Of a stretch of 40,643 nucleotides of DNA, positions 32,097 to 40,643 are shown piece after piece (position 1 is the stretch's first letter; each line of letters begins with the position of its first letter). Origin of the DNA: Lentimicrobiaceae bacterium (GTDB taxonomy: Bacteria > Bacteroidota > Bacteroidia > Bacteroidales > F082); contig SUWT01000012.1 in NCBI GenBank assembly GCA_015061335.1, positions 1-40,643 on the forward strand, given 5' to 3'. A program made the position numbers and the translations under genes. The notes under the pieces were generated by a model. That model was not told the DNA's origin. It did no database searches and worked only from the letters and a program-made list of their open reading frames with translations.

Positions 32097-33006
32097 AACA
32101 TGGGCTTCTCCAATCGATGTCTCTACGGGCGAGAGCCGCTCTTTTCGCGCTCCAATAGGCGTAGCAGAAGCCCATCCCGCGAGGCTCGCCTTTCAGTTCT
32201 TCTTCCACTTCTTTCTCTACTTCATAAATATGCTTCTCCCATTCTTCTGAGGCTTGGACAGGATCTACCTTTAAATATTTGCTGTGATGATTCCACAGAT
32301 CTAAGCCTGGTCCTGACATGTTTCTGCTTACAATCCAAGAAAGATCATAGATATGTTTATCTACAGTACGAAAATAATATTTATCGAAATGTTCTTCTAG
32401 TTCTGCATCGAAATCTTCTTTCTTTTCCCACATTCGGCATAATCTGTAATATTCACAGAAAGATTGATATAGACGAGGTGTCTCTTTAATGGAGATGCAA
32501 TCGTTCTTTAGGATAAGTTCAATTCCATAGGCTCTCAAGGCAGGTGTGATTTTGTCATCTCTTTTCGGTGCGAGATCCTTAATGATGTGTAACCATCTTC
32601 TGGCTAACGGAATATTTTTCCATATTTCGCCTTCTTCAGCATTATCCATCATCTTTTCAAACAGATCTATATATTCAGAATACTCATCATTCCAATCCCA
32701 GTCACCTGAAGGTGAGGAGAAGAAGAACACAAAGCGTTCCGACTTATCGATATACATATTAGGGATGTCGTATGATGGAGTGCCTAGGATCTGCCATTTC
32801 CTATTGATCGTATAGGTATAATCCATGAATGTAAAAGTTATTTCATTCTCATTTATAGAAATAACTTTAAGGGTGCAGCCGAAGAAATTATATTCGCTGC
32901 CTTCATGGATTTTGTCTTCATGTATATAAATACAATTTGTGTCTCTGTTGCCGATGCTCATGTCTCTGGACTCGAAAATGCGAGCCATCCCAAAGTATTG
33001 TTCCAT
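32068..33006 (-). CDS. Protein of unknown function, 312 residues
   Basis: I do not recognise this family. There is no signal peptide. The N-terminal half looks beta-rich (NFFGCTLKVISINENEITFT) and includes SPSGDWDWNDEYSEYIDLF. The second half is helical and charged (VEKEVEEELKGEPRGMGFCY). The C-terminus, AALARRDIDWRSPCSMNPG, lies in the 29 bases shared with the end of prmC on the other strand. A later ATG at 32988 (MARIFESRD) is possible. Upstream, TAAACTTTGC resembles a -7 element, but with one extra base. Likely cytoplasmic; no role can be offered. Confidence 0.72.
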   Translation of the reverse strand: MEQYFGMARIFESRDMSIGNRDTNCIYIHEDKIHEGSEYNFFGCTLKVISINENEITFTFMDYTYTINRKWQILGTPSYDIPNMYIDKSERFVFFFSSPSGDWDWNDEYSEYIDLFEKMMDNAEEGEIWKNIPLARRWLHIIKDLAPKRDDKITPALRAYGIELILKNDCISIKETPRLYQSFCEYYRLCRMWEKKEDFDAELEEHFDKYYFRTVDKHIYDLSWIVSRNMSGPGLDLWNHHSKYLKVDPVQASEEWEKHIYEVEKEVEEELKGEPRGMGFCYAYWSAKRAALARRDIDWRSPCSMNPGVMFD

Positions 33007-33116
33007 AGAATAATCAATAAATAATCAAATGTTTATACGTCGCTGCAAAGTTTAAACTTTTTTTAAAAAGATGCAAGGATTTTTTTTGCGATGGAATATT
33101 GTTATTGTCAAAAAAA

Positions 33117-33147
33117 ATCGACTTTCAATCGACTAAATCTATTGACT
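33117..33147 (+). repeat. Three short direct repeats upstream of rnpB
   Basis: ATCGACT at 33117 and 33128, and the variant ATTGACT at 33141, lie just upstream of the rnpB -7 element. Steps are 11 and 13 bases, close to helical phase, so they could be a regulator site. Confidence 0.4.
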
Positions 33148-33154
33148 TTTTTTG

Positions 33155-33162
33155 TACTTTTG
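33155..33162 (+). promoter_or_regulatory. -7 element for rnpB
   Basis: TACTTTTG followed by C. Transcription would start near 33168, matching the first base of the RNA P1 helix. Confidence 0.65.
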
Positions 33163-33167
33163 CGCTT

Positions 33168-33530
33168 CGAAAAGCGATTGTCGCGGGCAGAGTGAAATCT
33201 GCGTGAGGAAAGTCGGGACAGCACAGAGCGCCGTACTTCTTAACAGGAAGGTGTCCGAGAGGATAACAGAAAGTGCCACAGAAAATTACCGCTCTACGGA
33301 GTAAGGGTGAAAATGTGAGGTAAGAGCTCACGCGAGGTCGTGGTGACATGGTCTCGGGGTAAACCTTACGGGCTGCAAAACCAAATATACCGGCGATGGT
33401 ATTATGTACCGGGAGGGCTGCTCGTCCGAGTCGGGAGGGTAGGTCGCTTGAGTCTTACGGCAACGTCAGACCTAGAGAAATGACAATCACCTTGGAAACG
33501 AGGAACAGAATCCCGCTTATGCTTTTCTTT
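33168..33530 (+). ncRNA. rnpB: RNase P RNA (type A)
   Basis: Catalytic RNA of RNase P, which matures tRNA 5' ends. The conserved 5' block GAGGAAAGTC is at about 33213 and the 3' block ACAGAATCCCGCTTAT at 33505-33520, together with AGGGTGAAA in the middle. P1 is formed by GAAAAGC at 33169-33175 and GCTTTTC at 33521-33527. The 5' core is GTCGGGACA rather than the more common GTCCGGGC. A T-rich run follows from 33528. It fills most of the gap between the neighbouring protein genes. Confidence 0.95.
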
Positions 33531-33535
33531 TTTTT

Positions 33536-33565
33536 GTTTTTAGCTGTCAATTGACAGCTAAAAAC
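33536..33565. repeat. Perfect 30-base palindrome after rnpB
   Basis: Fully symmetric inverted repeat with core GCTGTCAATTGACAGC and T- and A-rich flanks. It follows the T tract of rnpB. It may be a terminator hairpin or a dimeric protein site, and lies upstream of the -7 element at 33588. Confidence 0.75.
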
Positions 33566-33587
33566 ATATCATAAAGTAATTTTTTAT

Positions 33588-33595
33588 TATCTTTG
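33588..33595 (+). promoter_or_regulatory. -7 element for the TPR gene
   Basis: TATCTTTG followed by C. It would give a leader of about 35 bases to ATG 33637. Confidence 0.55.
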
Positions 33596-33636
33596 CCGTT
33601 ATCTCAATGTATTTATTAAAAATTGTCTTATTTTTT

Positions 33637-36600
33637 ATGAAAACATACATAAAACTTATCATCTTCACTACTACATTTTTTTTGTTAAGTAATTTATTAT
33701 CAGCACAGAAACAAATTAATTACTACGACAATAAAGCCCTATTCGAAAGAGGTGTCATGTTATACGAAAATAAGCACTATGGCTCAGCATTGGAATGTTT
33801 TGAAGAATATATCTCCAAATCTGATGATAATAATTCCCAAGAAATGGTAATGGCGAAGTATTATGAAGCAACATCAGCCTTATATCTTGACAACAGTAAA
33901 GGTGAAACAAAAGTAATTACTTTCATCAAAGAGAATCCGACCAGTCTTATGGCGCATCAGGCTAACTTCATATATGCCAATACTTTATTCCAAAATAGAA
34001 AATACAGGGATGCACTAAAACGATATGACGATATTGATGCCAACATTTTAAATGAAGAAGAAAGATACGAATACACCTTCAATAAAGCCATCTCATATTT
34101 TCAGACACAGGAAATAGAGAAGTCAGTTCCAATGTTTAGGAAACTTGCTCATAAAAACAATAAATATCGTGACGATGCCACATATTATTATGCGCACATT
34201 CTGTATAATGAAGAAAATAAGGAGGAGGCATACAAGTATTTTATAGAACTTAGAAATAGCAAAGAATACAAGGATATCAGTGAGATTTATGTGCTACAGA
34301 TTAATTTTGAAAACGGACAGTACGTCGAAGTGACGGAAAAAGGAGATGAGATTCTGAACAAAGCCCAGAGAGCACGTAAAGCAGATTTGGCATTGATAAT
34401 GGCAGAATCATGGTTCCAACTTAAAGATTATGCGAAAAGTCTCGAATATTATGAGATAGCTAAACAAAGTACTCGTCGTAGTTTTCCTAGAGATGTTGAG
34501 TTTAAGATCGGTTTCTGCAGGATGAAGAATCAGGATTACGAGGGAGCTGTAGAACATTTTCAGAAAGTTGTGAGTCATGATGACGCATTGGCACAATACG
34601 GCTCTTATTATCTGGCACTTTGTTATACAAATAGTCAGCAGGAAAAGTTTGCCCGAAACACATTCCTGAAGGCTTATAAGATGAAATACAATGACAGCCT
34701 GAGTGAAAATGCTCTTTTTAACTATGCGGCTTTAAGCTTTATCCCCGGCATCGACCCGTTCAATGAAGCTGTAGGTGTTCTTAATGATTTTATAAAACAT
34801 AACGAACATTCTCCTAATGTCAGTGATGCACAAGATATTGTGATTCACCTGCTTTTGAACTCAAAAGATTATGACTTGGCACTCAGTACTTTGGAAAGTT
34901 ATTCAAGTTTAAGTCCTGAATTAGAGAAAATACAGTCACAACTGACATACAATGTCGGTATTCATCATTATAATAACGGAGATTACAACAATGCCATCAG
35001 TTTCTTCAAAAGAAGTGTCGGCGGCAAGAACATAGAAGCAGCAACGCAGTCGGAAGCGCTATATTGGATGGCTGATTCCTATTACATGAAAAAAGATGAG
35101 AAAAATGCTCAAAAATATTATCTGCAGTTTATACAATCGGTAGCGGCAAAAAACACTTCTGTTTATCCTTTGGCATATTATAATCTAGGATATATTTATC
35201 TCAACAAGGCAGATTTCGACAATGCAATCCAGAAATTCATGGAATTCAACAATTATGACAAGAGTTTTGACAAGCATAGGCAAAGTGATTCATGGATGAG
35301 AATTGCAGATTGTTACTTTATTAAACGTCAATATAATAATGCTATAAGTGCATATAGTAATGCCAGTAAGTTGGATAATAAGAACATAGATTACGCCCTA
35401 TATCAGCAGGGTATGGGCTATGGAGCCTTAGGCAAGACACAAGAAAAGATAAATAGTCTGAACATAATAGCGACAAGATATCCTAAATCATCATTCTTCG
35501 ACAAGGCGTTATATGAGATAGGTATGGCATATCTTAGCAGCAATGATGAGCGTTCTGCCATCGCGGCATTCGACAAAGTCGTAAAAGAAAGACCGAGGTC
35601 AATGTATGCTCGCAAAGCTGTGATGAAGATCGGTATGATATACTACAATAATGATGAATATGACAAAGCCTTAGTCTCATTGAAAGAAATCGTGTCACAA
35701 TATCCTAACACGGAAGAATCAAGAGAGTCCTTGAATATTATTAGCAATATCTATAAAGAAAAGAATGAGATCCAGACCTATTTTGATTATTTGGCGGAGA
35801 ATAATATCGCAAGTATAAGTATTGATGAACAAGATTCATTGACATTCAGGACCGTAGAAGATTTCTATTCAAGGAACAAGTACAAGGAAACCATTAAAGG
35901 CGGCAAGCAATACATAGAAAAATATCCTGATGGAGCCTATTTGCTAAAAGTCCATTATTACACAATGAAAGCTATGGAAAAAACAAATAACTTCGATGGT
36001 ATAAAGACACATCTTGAATATATAATAAATCAGCTTGACAATGATTACACGGATAACGCATTATTATTGATGGCTAGGATTGAATACGACTCATCGAACT
36101 ATGCGGCAGCGGCTGAGTATTACGACCGACTTATTAGTATTACTGAAAATCAACGAGTTATGACTGAGGCTGCAGAAGGATGTATGAAATCTTATTATTT
36201 CAACAATAATTATGAGAAATCTATAGAGAAGGCTAATGAGCTTCTTAAAATGGATGATATATCTGATAATCAGAGAAATCAGTCGCATTATATCTTGGGT
36301 AAATCATACTTCGATAAGAAATATTATACAGAAGCTATGGAACATTTTGATATTTGTTCTGCTGTTGACAAGACTTCAACTGGAGCTGAATGTTCGTATT
36401 ACTCAGTACATTGTCTTTATAATTTGCAAAAATATGATGAAGCCGAGGAGAAGGTCTTCGACATTTCAGAGAATTTCGGATCTTTTGTCAATTGGACGGC
36501 ACGCTCGTTTATTGTTCTAAGCGATGTATATGTGGCTAAAGATAATGTTTTCCAGGCGAAAGAAACATTGAAAAGTGTTATTGACAACTATCCCAAAGAC

Positions 36601-36669
36601 GATAATGAAAGTGAAGAAATCATTAGAATGGCGCAGGAAAAGTTAGATGTATTAGAGAATGTGGAATGA
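33637..36669 (+). CDS. Large secreted TPR-repeat protein
   Basis: About 1010 residues. The frame opens at 33607, but MKTYIKLIIFTTTFFLLSNLLSA at 33637 is a proper signal peptide, followed by Q. The rest is made of roughly twenty-five helical hairpins of the TPR type from end to end, with many YDNAI/YEGAVEHF/DKAL-like repeats (for example YNNAISFFKRSV and FDNAIQKFMEF). It has no lipobox, so it should be periplasmic. TPR arrays are protein-binding scaffolds. The gene is followed by a 7-base repeat tract and then a receptor-like barrel 71 bases downstream. It probably works with that outer-membrane protein, but the partner is not known. Confidence 0.87.
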   Translation: MKTYIKLIIFTTTFFLLSNLLSAQKQINYYDNKALFERGVMLYENKHYGSALECFEEYISKSDDNNSQEMVMAKYYEATSALYLDNSKGETKVITFIKENPTSLMAHQANFIYANTLFQNRKYRDALKRYDDIDANILNEEERYEYTFNKAISYFQTQEIEKSVPMFRKLAHKNNKYRDDATYYYAHILYNEENKEEAYKYFIELRNSKEYKDISEIYVLQINFENGQYVEVTEKGDEILNKAQRARKADLALIMAESWFQLKDYAKSLEYYEIAKQSTRRSFPRDVEFKIGFCRMKNQDYEGAVEHFQKVVSHDDALAQYGSYYLALCYTNSQQEKFARNTFLKAYKMKYNDSLSENALFNYAALSFIPGIDPFNEAVGVLNDFIKHNEHSPNVSDAQDIVIHLLLNSKDYDLALSTLESYSSLSPELEKIQSQLTYNVGIHHYNNGDYNNAISFFKRSVGGKNIEAATQSEALYWMADSYYMKKDEKNAQKYYLQFIQSVAAKNTSVYPLAYYNLGYIYLNKADFDNAIQKFMEFNNYDKSFDKHRQSDSWMRIADCYFIKRQYNNAISAYSNASKLDNKNIDYALYQQGMGYGALGKTQEKINSLNIIATRYPKSSFFDKALYEIGMAYLSSNDERSAIAAFDKVVKERPRSMYARKAVMKIGMIYYNNDEYDKALVSLKEIVSQYPNTEESRESLNIISNIYKEKNEIQTYFDYLAENNIASISIDEQDSLTFRTVEDFYSRNKYKETIKGGKQYIEKYPDGAYLLKVHYYTMKAMEKTNNFDGIKTHLEYIINQLDNDYTDNALLLMARIEYDSSNYAAAAEYYDRLISITENQRVMTEAAEGCMKSYYFNNNYEKSIEKANELLKMDDISDNQRNQSHYILGKSYFDKKYYTEAMEHFDICSAVDKTSTGAECSYYSVHCLYNLQKYDEAEEKVFDISENFGSFVNWTARSFIVLSDVYVAKDNVFQAKETLKSVIDNYPKDDNESEEIIRMAQEKLDVLENVE

Positions 36670-36730
36670 AGAATGAAGAATGAATAATGAATAATGAATA
36701 ATGAATAATGAAGAATGAATAATGAATAAT
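36668..36730 (+). repeat. Heptanucleotide tandem repeat, nine copies
   Basis: Nine 7-base units (GAATAAT or GAAGAAT) fill most of the gap between the TPR gene stop (36667-36669) and the next start (36741). Unit order: two GAAGAAT, four GAATAAT, one GAAGAAT, two GAATAAT. Each unit junction creates an ATG with a stop three or four codons later. Confidence 0.93.
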
Positions 36731-36740
36731 TAGAAATATT

Positions 36741-38423
36741 ATGAGAAATAGTAATTTTATAATAGCTATATTTTTTCTTTTGACGGGTGGTTTGACGATG
36801 GCGCAATCGCATAATGAGGAAGTCACTGTAGAAGGCGTATATATTCCTCAGATTAAGAAGTCGGAGAGAGTTGTCAAGACTCCGGAGATGCCTAAGAATG
36901 AATTTGTCATACCTAAATATGAGCTCAATACTGCAGATTTCTTTTATAGATATAATATTGATTTGGAGCCAATTAGTCCTCAACAATATAAAAATGATGA
37001 TTATAATGAAGTGGTAAACAATTTTATCAAATTGGGGTTCGGAACTCGTATCTCACCAGATTTTATCTTTCGTCATTATTCAGATATCTCAAAGAAAAGC
37101 AGCTTGGGTATAGGCTTGCTTCACAATTCCACATGGCTTCCGATGAAGGACTATCCGAACGCAAAGTATATGAATAATGCGTTCAATGTGTCGATGACTA
37201 ATAGATTCTCCAGATTTCAACTTCATTCATACATAGATTATGACTATGATATGTATTATCTGAACCCGGACCTTGACATCATGACCGCCGATGGCTGTTA
37301 TTCAAAGAGAAACATCCACGCTCTTAATGTTAAACTGTTGGCAAACAACAATGAAACCTCATATCAATCTTTATATAACGAATACTTATTAGATTATTCA
37401 TATTCTGGAATTCAAGGAGGAATGCAGGAAAATCTGGCTAAGTTGAAGGCTCATGTGGAACACTCGAATTCATGGTTCAGAAATGGCGACGGCATCCAGA
37501 CTTTAGCCGTTGACATCAACGCTGACATTGATAACATCAATCAGACATTGTTCTTGATTGCAGCGAATCCATATCTGGCATTCGACGGAGAATATTATAA
37601 CCTCCATCTGGGTTTCAGAGTTGACGCCAAGACAAACTCCACCAATTTAGGAGGAATCTATCCTGACATCAAAGGAAGCCTTTATCTCTTCAACAGAAAT
37701 ATGGAATTTTACTCGGGATTAGGCGGTAAAACTAAAATCAACACCTTGAAAGAAATTCTTTCTGAAAACCCATTCATAATTTCTGACCTGAAAGAATTTG
37801 CCGAATTCGATTATGAAAAAACCAGACTTGATTTCAATGCTGGACTGAGATTCAAGGTTTTGAACAAACTGGGCGGACATATAGGATTGAAATACAAGAT
37901 GGTTGATAACCATGTGTTTTATGTAAGATCGGAGGAAAGACTGAATACATTCGACATAATTCTCAACGACTGCAACATATTCAATCTAAATATTGATATT
38001 CATTATAAGCTCAAGGACGACCTCAAACTCGCAGCAAATTTCTCTTACAACAAATACGACATGCTTTATTCACAAGGTAACGACTCGTTGATTAACGCAT
38101 TAGAAGAGAATGTGAATCAGAAAGCATGGTACAAACCAGAATTTGAATTTACCTTAAAAGGAGTGTATAAGTTAAATGAACAGTGGGACTTCAGCGTCGC
38201 CACATATTTTGAAGGAAAACGTTACGACTTGTCCAATTATAGCATTGTAAACGAATTAAAGCCGATCGTTGACATCCAATTAGGCTGTGATTACAATATG
38301 AATGAAAATCTTTCTTTTTATTGCGAGATTAAGAATTTGATCAATAACAAATATCAAATGTATTATGGCTATCCAAGTTACGGATTCCAGATGTTCGTAG
38401 GATTCAAATACAGATTTTTATAG
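36741..38423 (+). CDS. Outer-membrane receptor-like beta-barrel
   Basis: 560 residues with a signal peptide (MRNSNFIIAIFFLLTGGLTMA, then Q) and a barrel of many strands with aromatic ends. The last strand is FQMFVGFKYRFL, similar to TonB-dependent receptors. The N-terminal part is short (VEGVYIPQIKKSERVVKTPEMPK) and I see neither a full plug domain nor a TonB box of usual form. It may therefore be a TonB-receptor relative lacking the plug. It sits after the TPR gene, separated only by the heptanucleotide repeat. No promoter is visible in that gap, so the two are likely co-transcribed. The ligand is unknown. Confidence 0.83.
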   Translation: MRNSNFIIAIFFLLTGGLTMAQSHNEEVTVEGVYIPQIKKSERVVKTPEMPKNEFVIPKYELNTADFFYRYNIDLEPISPQQYKNDDYNEVVNNFIKLGFGTRISPDFIFRHYSDISKKSSLGIGLLHNSTWLPMKDYPNAKYMNNAFNVSMTNRFSRFQLHSYIDYDYDMYYLNPDLDIMTADGCYSKRNIHALNVKLLANNNETSYQSLYNEYLLDYSYSGIQGGMQENLAKLKAHVEHSNSWFRNGDGIQTLAVDINADIDNINQTLFLIAANPYLAFDGEYYNLHLGFRVDAKTNSTNLGGIYPDIKGSLYLFNRNMEFYSGLGGKTKINTLKEILSENPFIISDLKEFAEFDYEKTRLDFNAGLRFKVLNKLGGHIGLKYKMVDNHVFYVRSEERLNTFDIILNDCNIFNLNIDIHYKLKDDLKLAANFSYNKYDMLYSQGNDSLINALEENVNQKAWYKPEFEFTLKGVYKLNEQWDFSVATYFEGKRYDLSNYSIVNELKPIVDIQLGCDYNMNENLSFYCEIKNLINNKYQMYYGYPSYGFQMFVGFKYRFL

Positions 38424-38507
38424 CCATCAGCTATCGGTGGACAGTAAATAAAGACTTTTGTCGTTAGAATATTTTCAACAAAGAACTATATTTTACCAAT
38501 AAATTTT

Positions 38508-38541
38508 ATCGTGCTTTTGTTAAAATCGCACGATTTTTTTT
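38508..38541 (+). terminator. Intrinsic terminator before gyrB
   Basis: ATCGTGC at 38508-38514 pairs with GCACGAT at 38528-38534, followed by a run of T. It ends the TPR-barrel unit. Confidence 0.87.
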
Positions 38542-38543
38542 AT

Positions 38544-38551
38544 TATCTTTG
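38544..38551 (+). promoter_or_regulatory. -7 element for gyrB
   Basis: TATCTTTG followed by C, 71 bases before the ATG, directly after the terminator. A TTTG in the terminator loop at 38516-38519 leaves a 24-base spacer, so the -33 match is weak. Confidence 0.6.
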
Positions 38552-38616
38552 CGCATAAACTTACATTATTTTTTAAATAATTAAAATAGACAATTAAAAT
38601 ATCATTTTACATATAA

Positions 38617-40590
<1,974 letters not shown>

Positions 40591-40600
40591 CAAATAAAAT

Positions 40601-40643
40601 ATGAATAGTCTTGTCAGAATATTTACATTTCTATCAGTCTTGT
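40601..40643 (+). CDS. Start of a further gene (truncated by the window end)
   Basis: An ATG ten bases after the gyrB stop opens MNSLVRIFTFLSVL, which looks like the start of a signal peptide or membrane helix. Only 14 codons are inside the window, so the product cannot be named. Confidence 0.5.
   Translation, partial: MNSLVRIFTFLSVL

Noticed and set aside
33125-33349. A 74-codon frame on the minus strand
   Set aside because: It is antisense to the conserved 5' half of RNase P RNA.
33607-33636. Upstream start codon for the TPR protein
   Set aside because: The second ATG at 33637 starts a better signal peptide with basic residues. The first would place ten hydrophobic residues before them.
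33637-36669. T9SS component PorW/SprE
   Set aside because: PorW-type proteins are lipoproteins. This protein has a standard signal peptide without a lipobox, so only a general TPR scaffold is supported.
36588-36986. Minus-strand frames rich in repeated HYSLFII-like residues
   Set aside because: They are only the translation of the heptanucleotide repeat read on the opposite strand.

Overview
The window is AT-rich bacterial chromosome from a member of the phylum Bacteroidota, most likely an uncultured Bacteroidales. Three things point there: secreted proteins ending in type IX secretion system (T9SS) type A sorting domains, gingipain (C25) peptidases resembling those of Porphyromonas gingivalis, and many promoters carrying the Bacteroidota -7 element TAnnTTTG. 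The first 15 bases match the end of an Illumina adapter, so the window begins at an uncleaned assembly edge that cuts sufC at its H-loop. No insertion sequence, phage, CRISPR or tRNA was seen.

Layout. 16-2107 (minus): sufB-sufC iron-sulfur cluster assembly. 2232-6284 (plus): a membrane-anchored unknown, a GT-C glycosyltransferase and a DUF2851 protein. 6393-7019: small outer-membrane barrel. 7062-9742 (minus): SlyD-like FKBP with a Cys-rich tail and a VWA-like membrane protein. 9877-12106 (plus): Sua5/YrdC-family enzyme and an S41 C-terminal processing peptidase. 12269-27140 (plus): the centrepiece, a Lys-gingipain-like protease, an Arg-gingipain-like protease, a lipoprotein, a DUF5723 outer-membrane protein, a second Arg-gingipain-like protease and a beta-CASP RNase. 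Terminators and -7 elements divide this into about three transcription units. 27149-31171 (minus): dnaA, an RsmI-like methyltransferase, a small unknown, a queuosine-precursor transporter and, separately, a YigZ-family protein. 31209-33006: prmC converging on an unknown gene. 33168-33530: rnpB. 33637-40590 (plus): a large TPR protein, an outer-membrane receptor-like barrel and gyrB, then the first codons of another gene.

How the genes may work together. The three C25 proteases keep the His/Cys dyad with the 33-residue spacing of P. gingivalis Kgp and RgpB, and also keep the S1-pocket acidic residues for Lys (first) and Arg (second and third). At the position aligned with RgpB zymogen cleavage both Arg-type enzymes have Lys, while the Lys-type enzyme has Arg as the nearest basic residue to its cleavage site. 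This suggests that Lys- and Arg-specific enzymes activate each other. The secreted lipoprotein and outer-membrane barrel between them could be partners, but the sequence does not show this.

Alignments to P. gingivalis proteins were made from memory of those sequences. Positions of sites are from hand counting, and a one-base error is possible.
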